Shown one piece after another: positions 25,873-37,746 of a stretch of DNA of 64,000 nt. The notes beneath the pieces were generated by a model that worked only from the letters and a program-made list of their open reading frames with translations, had not been told where the DNA came from and did not search any database. Source of the stretch: Heterostelium multicystogenum (lineage: Eukaryota > Evosea > Eumycetozoa > Acytosteliales > Acytosteliaceae); assembly GCA_003667245.1 (NCBI GenBank), contig RCNN01000210.1, positions 17,954 through 81,953 of the forward strand. Direction: 5' to 3'. The position numbers and the translations under genes were made by a program. Position 1 is the stretch's first letter. The number at the start of each line of letters is the position of its first letter.

Positions 25873-27184
25873 TGTTTGAAGATAATATAGTTTTTAAATA
25901 ATATATTTTTTATTAATTTTAACAATAATATTAATAAATGAATAGTAATAAATGAATAGATAAATGTTTATATTTATATGCTAGGTTCAAATAATTGATT
26001 ATTGATTTATTATTAATATTAGCAAAGTTTAAAATGTCAAAATTAATGTGTTTTTTAACAGGTGTAATTGCTGTTGTTGTTGTTGTTGTCGCTATTGAGT
26101 GTTGTGTGTACTTCTAATATAATCAACAATAATTAATAAATTAAATAAAAGTGAAGTTTTAATTGTAAGAACACCAATAATTTTGATTTTTTATTTAAAT
26201 AACAATGTATCTTCGTACGAGGGTATGTGGTTTGCTTTGATATTTATTTTTATTATTATTGTTATTATTAATAATATTAACAATAATAAGATTAAATGGG
26301 TGACAGTAGTAAGTAGTACTAAAGAATAAATTAAATGGAATTGAAATCTTGAATTGTAATGGGGAACATTACAGTTTAAGTACTCTATTTTGTTTCCACT
26401 CTGGAACCACCACATTTAATTTCATGAATAAAAACATTCATAAAGTGTGGATAAAAAAGGAGAATTCAAAATGAAGATAACTTCTCAAAAAATTCAAGAA
26501 ATGGAATTTTGCTTAATTAGGAGTTTCTCGAATGATGCTACTTTGAACTTTCAATTTACAAGCATATGGCAACAACATATATCTTTAAATTCATCTTAGT
26601 TTTCTTATCTTTTTTGGTCTGTTTCTAGAAATAATTACATCAAAAATTTTTTTTGAACCTTGATGATAACCTATTATTTTTATCTAGACAATATCATATC
26701 ATAATATTATTATATATATTTATTATTTTCTAATCATTTTTGCAAACTAATTTGATTACTGTAGTAGTTGTTATTATGGTTGTTGTTATTGTTGTTGATA
26801 TTGTTATTTCATAGATATTTTATTTTGTTTGAATATCAACATTAACTCTTTGGTTTTTTGTGGTTTTTTTTTTATACTTCTGGTTGATGATATTCAAAGT
26901 GTGTGGAGTGTGAATGTGAGTTGGTGTGTTGATGTTTATTGCAAAGAATGAGTTACAGTGCTTTATTTTAACTTCTCTTTATTGATACTAAATAATCAAG
27001 TATTTCATTTATGTTATATTATTACTATTACATGTCATAATAATAATAATTGAGGATTAATTCAAACATTGCAATGTTTGAATTAGGCGCATTTACGGTA
27101 GCAATCACTTAGTATCACTCATCAAAATGAATTGAAAAGGATTCTGGTGATATTAGTGTTGTTGCAAGTAAGCTATACTTCTAC

Positions 27185-27217
<33 letters not shown>

Positions 27218-27662
27218 GTCATATCTTCTTAACATACATATCTTAGCTTAACAGCTTACATGCAAGCAATCACATGTGCAGTTCACATTTTCATAATGTG
27301 CATATGTTATTATAGGGTACAACACTGCATATCAGTGTGCTCAATATCTCATTGCAAGTTTCCATCCATCTAAAACCAAACAAACAGATCATGATGTATG
27401 CCAATAATAAAATGCATCACGTAATTCATTTATTCAACTCAGAACACAACTCTATCATCTTATTATAAATAATTAATAAATAAATATTATATTATTGCCA
27501 GTAGTTTCTGCTCTAGATATCTAAAATAATAATAAAAATTATTAGTATTATTATTATTATTATCCTCAATAAAATATATATTAGAATCAATATTTTAATT
27601 TAAGGTTAAATTTTGGATATTTCAATTATTTGAAATAGAGCACCACAACACCAGCTAAAGGA
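25873..27662. other. AT-rich intergenic region
   Basis: A 1.8 kb spacer between divergent genes, so it holds both promoters. It contains GTT and ATT repeats and a perfect 28-base palindrome (27058-27085). Three low-value ORFs include a 42-codon ORF at 26471-26599 (MKITSQKIQEMEF) that I cannot support as a gene. Confidence 0.6.
27058..27085. repeat. Perfect 28-base palindrome, no spacer
   Basis: Half-site TAATTCAAACATTG is followed directly by its exact reverse complement CAATGTTTGAATTA. It lies about 580 bases upstream of the secreted Pro-rich gene. It could be a dimeric protein-binding site, a cruciform, or the remnant of a small inverted-repeat element. Confidence 0.8.
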
Positions 27663-30629
27663 ATGAAAAGAAATAACATTATTTTCATTCTTTTACTATA
27701 TATTTCTTTTTCTTTGGCCTTGGCAAGTGGAACCCAGGTATTTTTTTCTTATAATTTCCATTTTAACTCCTACCCAAGTATTAACTTTCTTAAATTATTA
27801 ATTTTTGAATAATCAACTAGGATTTGGAAAAGGAAAATATTGAATTGAAGAATCTACTGCATGATGAGATAGTTGAACACCACACTCATCATAGAAATAA
27901 GGATCTCACATTGTTGCATGAAAATGATAAAGAAACACTTGGAGAACATAAAGAGAAGACTGCTGATACCTTCCATTACCACTTATTTTCGAATTCTCAA
28001 ACTCTAGAGACTCCTCTACATTAAAACCAAATCCACCATGTCCAACTCCTACTCCTGAGGGACACAAGCCTCCCCTAGTACCAGATCTTTTTGATCTCAT
28101 TAAAAACCACATTCCACCAAAAACCTGTCCCTACACCACATACTGCCCCTCCATTTACTTTCCCAATTCCCAAAGATTGGGATCCACTATCTGGCCTCTT
28201 CCCATTTAAAGAGCCATCAGTACCAAAGACTGCTCCTCCATTCACTTTCCCAATACCCAAAGATTGGAACCCACTTTCTGAGGTTTTCCCACCCCATCCA
28301 AAGGAAATCTGATAAACCAAGACCCCCTATCAATATCCCTCACACTGCTCCTCCTTTCACTTTCCCAATACCCAAAGATTGGGATCTATTTAAAAACTCT
28401 CCTCTAAACTCTCACTTATCCCCACCCAATTTCCCATTACCAAAGAATCCCTTTACCATCACATCTCCACCATTCTTCCCAACTTTTTCACCACCTCCCA
28501 GACCATTTACAATCCCCCCAATCCATTTTAATCCTAAACCAACCCCCAATCCATTTACACTTCCACCTATCCCCAGACCAAACTTTGATCCAATCTTTGG
28601 TCCACCATTCCAATTGCTTAATCTGAGAACTTCTAAAGACAATATAAAAATCGTCCTGACAATTTTATCGAATTGCTCTTAGGAATTGGTAAAAACAAAC
28701 ACCCAACTACAGATGAAATATTAACTGCATTTCTTAAAATGTTGGAAGACCCTGATTTAGAGGGACTCTATGACGCATTAAGTGAAGTTATAGACTCAAT
28801 TGCCACCAATGATACAAATCCATTGAACAAAATCTGATGCCTTTTTTGATTTACTTTTGAATCAAGCAATTAAAGGTGATCCAAAACACAATTTCTTTAC
28901 TAATGTTCTCAATGCTTATATTGTCCAAGCTCTCACCCCGTCAAAGAAAGTAAACTTACCAAGCTTTAGTAAAGTGGGCTAATTACTTGAAATCACTTCC
29001 ACCAATCGAAAATCCAACAAGGCCTAAAATACCATTTGACCCAAATTGGCTGTCAGTTCCAGATTATTGCGCACATCGCCTACTGAGCCACCAAAGCCAA
29101 CCACTCCACCTACTCAACCACCAACTCAACCACCAACTCAACCACCCAACTCAACCACCAACTCAACCACCAACTCAAAAGCCTACTCAACCACCAAAGC
29201 CAACTCGTCCACCATGGGTACCTCCAGTAGATCAATATATTCCTTGGGTTTACAATCAACGACAAATCCCACTTTCTTTGCTTTTGAGATCAAGACCATT
29301 CCCACAAGTATTTCCTTTAGAAGTTCCCCCATACTTCCCAGGACACTTGAATCCAGTGTTTCCACCAAGATTTCCTCCCAGATTTCCACCCCAGTTCTCA
29401 AGAAGTGGATTTCCAACACAGGTGCATCCATTAAATGTACCAAATCATCCATTCTTCCTGAAATTTAAATCCAACATTACATCCAAGATATCCATTTCAG
29501 CCCGCATCCCCTAGAAGGGGATTTCCAACACAGGTGCATCCATTAAATGCACCAAACCACCCATCCAACCCTCACATTAATCCCAGATTTCCACCCCAGT
29601 TCTCAAGAAGTGGATTTCCAACACAGGTGCATCCATTAAATGTACCAAATCATCCATTCTTCCCTGAAAATTTAAATCCAACATTACATCCAAGATATCC
29701 ATTTCAGCCCGTATCCCCTAGAAGGGATTTCCAACACAGGTGCATCCATTAAATGTACCCAATCCTCCATTCTTCCCAGAACACTTGAACCCAGTGTTGC
29801 CTCCAAGATTCCAAGACATGCGAGTCCATTAGAAAATTCAAAATGAGGAATTGATCATTGAAACCTTGAATCATTTATTGCATCCAAGAAATCCTTCTTC
29901 ACGTAGTTCACCATCACAACAAAATCCAGCACCATGCCAGCAAACCAAACAATCAAATTTTATTGAGAGAGATTGCCCAGCTTATTCATAACAAACCAGA
30001 AAGTTGGATTCCTTTTTATCGCGCCAACATGTTGAGCATAGAGAAGCTTGACGAAGATATTAATGGCATAAAAGATATTCTCTTGGGTTGGATCAACTAC
30101 GAATTAAGTAATCAAGGATCTACATCAACAACAACTGATTCAGGAACTTCATCCTCAACAACAACCACTGCACCATCATCTTCCTCCACTTCCACAACCT
30201 CTTCATCTTCTCCAACAACAACTTCCTCGTCCTCTTCATCCTCAACAACTTCATCCTCGACCTCTTCATCTTCTCCAACAACATCATTCTCTAAGTACCA
30301 CCTCTGGCTCAGCTTCTTCTGGCACTACCACAACATCTTCAACATACACTGACAGTAGTACCTCTCAAACAACATTTGGAACCAGTGGCTGGTCTACTTC
30401 GTCTTCTTCATCGTCTACTTCCTCGACTTCGACAATACCTACACCTGTCCCTATCAGCACAACAGCAGTGTCGAGTGGCGATGAACCTTGTCCACCTGAA
30501 ACTCTACCCCCAAAAACAGAGCCACCCAAAGAAAACCCCACCAATACTATTGCTTCCCACCATACCACCATTGCCACTACAAACGACACTGCACCCAGGT
30601 GCTGTCCAAAAGATCGATGTAGATTGTGA
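27663..30629 (+). pseudogene. Secreted Pro-rich / Ser-Thr-rich repeat protein gene, frame broken many times
   Basis: Exon 1 encodes a signal peptide (MKRNNIIFILLLYISFSLAL, then ASGTQ); the intron is 27738-27820. Exon 2 begins with a charged, His-containing segment (DLEKENIELKNLLHDEIVEH). Next come Pro-rich blocks with repeats of APPFTFPIPKDW at about 28150, 28230 and 28350, then TQPPTQPPTQ runs (about 29100-29200). Tandem copies of FPTQVHPLNVPNHPFF (29408-29760) follow. A conserved-looking segment (RANMLSIEKLDEDINGIKD) precedes a mucin-like Ser/Thr tract (about 30115-30440), and the gene ends with a Cys-containing tail, CCPKDRCRL. The architecture suggests an extracellular matrix or spore/stalk-coat protein; that is inference. 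At least eight frame changes interrupt it. These may be sequencing errors or true decay, since the gene is not essential-looking. Confidence 0.6.
29408..29757 (+). repeat. Tandem coding repeat of about 93-114 bases, four copies
   Basis: The core GATTTCCAACACAGGTGCAT occurs at about 29409, 29520, 29613 and 29727. Each copy encodes FPTQVHPLN followed by VPNHP or APNHP. Copies differ by single bases in homopolymers: CC against CCC and AAA against AAAA after NHPFF, and GGGG against GGG before ATTTCC. Those differences throw the copies into different frames. Confidence 0.85.
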
Positions 30630-31141
30630 ATAGATTATTATTATTAACCTACAAAAATACTAAATCAACAAACAACTAACTAAACACCAAAACAACACAA
30701 AAAGGTCATATTTTAACTTTCTTTCTACTTTTTTTAGATATTTAAGTAATAAAAATTTTGATTTTAAAAATAAAATATCTGATATTACCATCGTTGATGA
30801 TGTATTGTTGTTTTTTTATAATAAAAACATCATGTTTAAATTTCAGGATGTGTGGTTTTCTGTCTCAAAGTCAAAGGAATAACCCCCACCATCAAAAACA
30901 TTTGATCCCAAATCAAGAGTTGATTGAACAAAATCTGTGAAATATATTTAATTTAAACAAATTATAATCATAAAATCAGACTTCTGGGACCTTTATAAAC
31001 TACAAAGTCTTTGGACACTTTCATTCATCTCAAACAACCAATCCTTACCATCAAACCTACTTTTATTATTACTTGAAGAATTTATATATATCTTGTTTTT
31101 CCTTGTTTAATATATATATTAACATACACATATAATCAAAA
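30630..31141. other. Intergenic spacer with a coding-like patch
   Basis: AT-rich spacer. At about 30838-30940 there is a coding-like stretch (ISVSKSKE-like and HPLIPNQE-like fragments in shifting frames) that may be gene debris. The last 150 bases are the likely promoter of the lectin gene. Confidence 0.4.
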
Positions 31142-32031
31142 ATGACTGACAGACTCAATACTGATATGACCATTTTACTCAAATACTCCAGTCAACTACC
31201 TCACTAATGGTGGATACTTCTTGGTTATGCAAGCTGATGGTAACTTGGTTGTCTACAGAGGAAAATGTCTTCAGACCAGAATACCACACCTGGGCCTCCC
31301 AACACCAACAACAAGGGTCACGGTCCATTCCGTTTAATCCAACAAGTAAGTTCCTCTCTGTCCATTCAACTGATGTTTTTATTATATGGTTTAACTAACA
31401 TGTGTTTATTCTTTTTTTTTATCAACTCCAGGGTGACGGTAACTTGGTTATCTATGACAGCCACAACCACGCCACCTGGGCTTCTGGTACTCACAACCGT
31501 GGTCACGGTCCATACGTTACCTATTTGTCACACGCTGGTCATGTCCATGTTGTTGACTCACACAACAGCTGCCTCTGGAGCTCTGGTGGACACTCCCCAT
31601 CTGTCAAATGTTCCAGGTTGGCCAGCCCGTCATCACCATCACCCACACCACGGAAAGCAATTCCACAACAATGACCACCTCCACTCTGAGTACTCACTCT
31701 ACTCATACTCCAATAACGCCATGCACAACGGTGACTATTTCTTGGTCATGCAAGACGATGGTAACTTGGTTGTCTACCACTCATTGAACTGGATCCCATC
31801 CAATGCTGTTTGGAGCACTCACACCCACAACAAGGGACACGGTCCATACCGTTTCACCATGCAACACGACGGTAACTAAGTCGTCTACGACAGCCACAAC
31901 CACCCACTCTGGGCTGCTGGTACCAACGTCAAGGTCATGGTCCATACAAGTTCCACCTCCACTCCAACGGTAACCTTACCCTCGTTGACTCACACCACCG
32001 TCAACTCTGGTCATCAAACTCTGGTCGTTAA
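31142..32031 (+). pseudogene. Comitin-like bulb-type (B_lectin) mannose-lectin gene, disrupted
   Basis: Bulb-type lectin domains bind mannose through QxDxNxVxY motifs. Four appear here: MQADGNLVVYR (about 31226), QGDGNLVIYD (about 31430), MQDDGNLVVYH (about 31748) and MQHDGN-stop-VVYD (about 31860). Dictyostelium comitin (p24), an actin- and membrane-binding lectin, has the same fold. The gene has two B_lectin halves joined by a His-rich linker (ARHHHHPHHGKQFHNND). The intron is 31346-31431. Extra bases break the frame near 31172, 31268 (AAAA), 31299 (CCC) and 31605 (AAA), and again near 31928. In addition, an in-frame TAA at about 31877 replaces the expected Leu codon (TTA to TAA would be one substitution). 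The nonsense codon makes real inactivation more plausible here than elsewhere in the window. The ending is HRQLWSSNSGR. Confidence 0.7.
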
Positions 32032-32203
32032 ATCAACCAGTTTAAGAATCTCTAAATGTTTATCCCTAAAAAATAAACTAAATTGTAAACTATAATTAAA
32101 TACCAAATCATGTCTATTAAACTAGTTTCCAGCTAATCTTGTGAAAAGAATTTAACTGGTTTGATATAAGGTTATTACTATTATAATATAATATTATATA
32201 CAT

Positions 32204-32904
32204 TTATTTGACCTGGATTTTATTAAATACATATTTCTTTTCCAGAGAGAATGTCGATTTTCTTTGTAATACTCTGTGTGGTGTTCTGGATAACCAATCA
32301 AAACATTTGTCGAAACCCTCTCCAGTGAGAGCAACTGTTTTCTGTACATGCCATGGTCTGTTGCGACAGAGAGAATGCAGATTTAATTGCTGAGTCAACT
32401 CGGCTATGCTTAGAGAATTTGGTTCATCTTGTTTATTTGCCATGATCAACAATGGGGTGTTGGCCAAGTTTGGTTCGTCTAGTATGATTTTCAACTCAAT
32501 GGCTGCATCAGCCAATCTTTCTCTGTCTGAGGAATCTATCACGAATATAATGGCATTTGAAAGTCTTCATGTATTTCTTCCAAAGCAATTTGAAGAATCT
32601 TGGCCACTTACATCCCAAATCGTATAATTATAATCTTTGATGTCCACAGTTTCTAAATTTACACCAACAGTAGGAATTGTCTCGACAACACATCCAAGTT
32701 TTAATTTATATAAAAATGGTTGTTTTACCTAAATACAACATAAAATAATAAAAAATTGTGTGAGAATGATTGATCAATCATTTTCCGGAAAATGATTCAT
32801 TCATTCATTCATACCTGCGAAATCAAGTCCAACCATAACCACTTTTAAAGTTTTCTTTGGAGAGAATATCTGTGTAACTTATTTATAGATTTAAAAATAG
32901 TCAT
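32204..32904 (-). CDS. ARF/ARL-family small GTPase, divergent, with frame breaks
   Basis: Small GTPase of the Arf-like group, expected to act in membrane traffic. The proposed start at 32904 gives [14 protein letters not shown], an amphipathic Arf-type N-terminus but without the myristoylated Gly2. The P-loop GLDFAGKTT is split by an intron (32731-32814). Switch I is [13 protein letters not shown]; interswitch/switch II reads WDVSGQD, where nearly all Arfs have WDVGGQ. Later motifs are [10 protein letters not shown], the guanine-base motif NKQD, and [10 protein letters not shown] at the end. Breaks lie near 32860 (A run), 32713 (extra T in ILYKLKLG), 32606 (missing T in DFFKLLW) and 32567 (extra T before SNAIIFVID). 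Each is in a short homopolymer. The final 20 residues may be in the wrong frame. Confidence 0.75.
32776..32797. repeat. Perfect 22-base palindrome inside the GTPase intron
   Basis: AATCATTTTCC followed directly by GGAAAATGATT, its exact reverse complement. It lies in the 84-base intron of the Arf-like gene, next to a TTCA/TTCATTCA run. In RNA it would form a compact hairpin, though its tip would need to open. Confidence 0.8.
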
Positions 32905-33022
32905 TTTTAATATTAATTTTTTTATCTATTTATTTAGTAGTTGATTATCTATTTTTTGATTTGGAACCACAAAAATAATATTATATGGTATGGAAATGGT
33001 TTGAAATAAATATAAATATGGA

Positions 33023-33072
<50 letters not shown>

Positions 33073-35688
33073 AAATTTTATCTATATATATAATTCAATA
33101 ATTATATCTAAATTTATATTCGTATAATAATAAATTTAAAATACTAGACTACAATTAATTGGGGAATTTGTAAATTTAAAGTTATATATTTGAATTCAAA
33201 TAGTATTTATATTTAAAATAATTGATATAAAATGATTATATTATTAATAACGTTCTTTTTGTAAAACCGACCATCGGTAGAGTTAATAATAATATTGGTG
33301 TAGGTGTTGTTGATATTTGATTGATTATGATGATTGTTAAAGATTAAACAAATATAAATAAAATCGTTAGTTATTTATTTGTTTAGAGGTTTATTGTGTT
33401 TTGTGGAATTATTTTCATCTATAACTTTTTTGGGATAATAATACAACTGAGTGAATTGACATGGCTTATATCATATATATATAGGTATTGGAATAATAAT
33501 CTAGTCCTACTAGTTTCTAACACACTCAAACAATAAAATAGACAATCATACACCTTTAACTAATCCAACCAAACCATCCATCTTTTTCATCAATCAATGA
33601 TTGTTTTTGAAAGAATCAAAACAATCACAAGATAAGATTATGTTGTGTGGAGCGCGCTCCTATTTAATCACAGATGATGGGTTTCATATTTAGTGCTAAT
33701 TAATTGTGTTTGTTTGATTGATTGATTGTGTGTTTGTGTCTGTTTTATTAGTATTGAGATCAGCTGACTTTATTAAGAGACCGATTTTTTTGTTTTGTTG
33801 AATTCATATAGTAAATTCATAATTCATAATAAAAGTGATCATTGGTTTACCTAAATACATCCAAGCACAACTAGCACACAAACTCTGATGGTTGTAGGTG
33901 TACACATATAAAACATCATATGGTTTTGGTGTAGTGGGGTAGTGGTGATGGGTGGTGTGAGTGAGTGTTGAGTATTCATTAATTATCATAATGAATTGGG
34001 ATCAGCAGTTTCATTGTATTCACTTCAGCAACTCAATCAATCAATCAATCAATCAATCACAAATGCACAATTGTTCAATGATTAATGTTGGTGGTTGTTG
34101 TTGTTGTTGTTGTTGCTTATGATAGCGTGGATTGATGAACGAAAGTAATTGTTAATTCTGCAATATTAATATAACACAAACACTCTTGTTTGATTGATTG
34201 ATTGATGATATTTTCAATTATAATTATTATGAGAAATGCATTGAAAGAATGAGTGAGGAAAGTAGGAGTAACAACCAATCATTGCCCAACATTCATCAGC
34301 TAAATTTTTGTTATTTTTGCAATTAATTGGTTGTTTTTGTTGTTGTTACTAGCAATGATTATAATAAAGTTAATGCACATAAGAAATATTCATTGAGCTT
34401 TTACCAATACTTATAAAAGATGTTACTTTACTATAAGTAAGTGTAATAGTGATCATTACTTACTTACTTGGATGGTTTGGTGTTTGCAAACAAGGATTGA
34501 TTGATCATTTATTAATGTTATGATAAATCAAACTAAATTTCATACCTTAATAAGCTAACTATTTAAACAACCAAATTAAGAAGCTAGCTGGATGACATGG
34601 CAGTAGTGGTGGTATAAGTGTAACATTTATCACATTCCTTGATTGTGTGATTTAGGTTAAAGCAAACTCCACCCATAATTAAATATGAATAGCTTTAAAT
34701 ATATTTATATATATTGGACGGTCAGTGTAGAAGTTCTAGAAATAGATCTACCTTCAATGACCTACTAAAGTGATGGGAGGATGAACATATTGTAGACTGC
34801 CAAACAATGTAAATTCATAACATTGTTAATATTATTGGAATATTAATATCTTCTGGATCAATAATTGTTTGTTGGAACATATTCTCTAATGAGATAGGAC
34901 CAGATGTTTGAGGGATTTTAGAAACTCAAGAAATAAGCCATTAAAGTTTATTTTTAGAATTCCAATATATAATACTTATATTCATAGAAATGGAATTCTA
35001 TTTAATTATTATTTATTGGTGGTAAAGTGTTTTCCCTTCTACAGGCTCTCTTTCATGGAAAGAACATCTGTTTTAATTTTCAGGTCAGTTCAGACTCTAC
35101 AGAATTACAATGGTTCATCAACAAAAAGGATAACTAGCACTCGGGCAGGAACTTAATGGAAAAAATTAATTTGGTATTTTTTAGAAAGCATCAGACATCC
35201 AATGTCCTTCGATTATAAGATATCAATCTCACTCGCTATACAACACCACAAAATCTTCAAAATGAATGCAGTGTGCTTATCTGATTCATCTATTGCTTTA
35301 ATTCCAAACAACAACATTTGTGATAAAAACATCCTATTCTAGCTAGCTACTACTCTGAAAGGATAGAATAGAAGTTAGCTATTCTTCTTCTCTTCTTCTT
35401 TCTCTTGTTTCAACTAGTAGTCGATCTAACAACAACAACAACAAAAGAGATGTAGCATGTTCATAAAGATGAGGCATTGTTGGAAACTGTATTAAACGTT
35501 ACTGTGAAAGTGATGAATTTATTTTAATTTTTTTCTCACTATTGAGTTCAATTCGATAAAAAATAAAAATAATAAATAATTAAAAAAAAAAACTAAAAAC
35601 TATTGTGTATTTGAGTGTTTCTGCTAGGTATCAGTTTTAAGTTGTTCAACAGTTTTATTAGGCGATCCATATAACTACCAAGAACAAA
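32905..35688. other. Long AT-rich intergenic region between divergent genes
   Basis: A 2.8 kb spacer. It has TAA repeats (33023-33070), AATC repeats (about 34034-34060), GTT repeats (about 34090-34115) and an inverted repeat TAGAATTCCA (34955-34964) / TGGAATTCTA (34991-35000). The last several hundred bases form the eIF3e promoter. Several 60-80 codon ORFs look random. I see no RNA gene with confidence. Confidence 0.6.
33023..33070. repeat. (TAA)n microsatellite
   Basis: About 16 TAA units in non-coding DNA upstream of the Arf-like gene. Confidence 0.95.
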
Positions 35689-37746
35689 ATGGAACACGAT
35701 TTAACAAAGAAGATATGCAGCTTCTTGGATGCTCATTTGATGCTCCAATTGGTCAATTTCCTTAAGGTACCTTAACATAGCAATCCAAATATTTAGATGA
35801 TCACTTCATCCCAGTCCTCTCAATCAATCAATCAATCTTCATTTACGATCAGTAGTCTACGATATGATAAAGAAGAAATAGAAGAAAAAGTCTTAAAGAC
35901 TGTAGTCTAGTGATAGTAGAGATGGAATAACTAAATAATATCGTATAGAGATTTGGATTTAGAAGAACAGAACAGATACAAATTAAAGATTAGAGTAGAT
36001 TGGTTGGATGGATGGATGAAAGATCGTCTCAAGCTCATAGAATGATTGTGATTCTAATTGTTTTACTTTGATTAACTATAAATAGGGATACTCAGAGGAA
36101 GATATCAATCGTGCCAAGGCTGATATTCTTGCTCAAACTGGATGTTGCGACTATGCCATCACTGTTTATCAATCAATTGGAAGAGATATTGCTCCACTCG
36201 AAGAGAAGAAGCAAATTGGTTGAACAATTGGCTAAATTGAGGAAGCTTGCGAAGTTGTTACTCAATTCATGGAAGCAAAGAAGGAGCAACACCAACAACA
36301 AGCTCCAGCAGCAGCCACCCAAGCAAATAAAGAAGAAGAAATCGAAGAATCAACAGCAACTGTACCAACCACCACAGCAGCTGTACCAAAATCTGAATTA
36401 ACTTTTGGTAGCTTAAGAGAGAAAGTAACTATCGATAGCGCACAACCAAGCATCTCATCCCTCCAACCAACAAATCAACTAATGTGAAATCATTGTTCTA
36501 GGTTACACCAGAGATTGTCGAGTCATTATATAGATACGCTAAATTGTTGTTCGAAAACTGGACAATACAAGAACGCTAGAGAATATTTGGATATCTTTGT
36601 AAAGCTATCACACGACAAACAAAAACAATTCAGCGCTTCAGGGGTATTTTGGAAGCTGACATCTTGAGTTCCAACTGGACTGCCGCAGTTGCCGACATTC
36701 CACAAATCAAGGAAGAGATCGACTCCAACCACGTATGTACCACTGCTGTCTGTTTGTATCAACGAACCTACCTCACTAACAATCATTATTATATATATCT
36801 TAGCAAAACCTTTCACCAGTTCAACAATTACATCAAAGAGCATGGTTAATTCATAGAAGTTTATTTGTTTATTTCAATCAACCAGATAGCAGAGCTTTAT
36901 TAGTTGATTTGCTTTTGGGACGATAAGTATGTTTGTCAGCATCCAATGCTTTACTTTGGATTGTTTATTGACTTGTTGATTGATTGTACTATATAGATAT
37001 TTGAATGCCATTCAAACCATTTGCCCACATGTTTTAAGATACTTGGCAGTTGCAATCATCACAAACAGAAGAAAACCACAACAAACTCTATCAATTGGTC
37101 AAGGTTATCGAGCAAGAAGCTTACACCTATCGTGATCCAATCACCACCTTCGTTTCAAGCCTCTACGTCAGATTCAACTTTGAGGAGTCACAAACAATAT
37201 CTTGCACAATGCGAACAAGTTCTGAAACAAACTTCTTTTTGTCATCTTGCTACGACGACTTCATGGAACACGCTCGTGCCTGTATCTTTGAAACCTATTG
37301 TAATATTCATGAAAATATCGATATTGAGTAAGTGTTCTATATATACATGTATCAAACAAACAAAACAATAATAATAATAGTTATTAATATAACATCTATC
37401 AATGTAGCATGTTATGTAAGAATTTGGGAGTTGCACCAGAGAACTCTGAGAAATGGATTGTCGAGGCTATCAGAAACGCTAGATTTGTTGCAAAGATCGA
37501 CTCTGCTAACAACCAAATTAAAATGTTTTCACAACACACCAATGCCTACCGTCAAGTGATGGACAAGACTAAGGATTGTTCAATCGTGGTATCGAAATTT
37601 TGGTAGGAATCAACGACTCTAGAGTCCAAAACGCCAGAAGAAACACAGGTGACAGAAACAAGGGACAAAGAAGACAAAACAAACAACTTCAGCCAACACC
37701 GCCTCAACTGAATCAGCCACCACTCCAGCCCCAGTCTCTGTTTTAA
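35689..37746 (+). CDS. eif3e: Translation initiation factor eIF3 subunit E (eIF3e/Int6)
   Basis: PCI-domain subunit of the eIF3 complex, acting in translation initiation on the 40S ribosome. Exon 1 encodes [27 protein letters not shown] long intron (35767-36085) leads to [19 protein letters not shown]. Further family sequence is [95 protein letters not shown], and the PCI region [20 protein letters not shown] with [11 protein letters not shown]. Other introns are 36733-36803, 36927-36996 and 37328-37407. At least eight one-base breaks occur (near 36215, 36245, 36552, 36657, 36915, 37105, 37195, 37578), plus a TAG near 36499 between KSLF and VTPEI. Since eIF3e is broadly conserved and usually important, the breaks are best read as sequence error. 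The C-terminal frame is uncertain: the alternative frame gives a longer Asn-rich tail. Confidence 0.88.

Noticed and set aside
26471..26599. 42-codon ORF starting MKITSQKIQEMEF
   Set aside because: Short, isolated, with no signal peptide or motif; length is compatible with chance.
34908..35156. 82-codon plus-strand ORF
   Set aside because: No recognisable motif; it includes the short inverted repeat at 34955-35000 and AT-rich sequence, so chance is likely.
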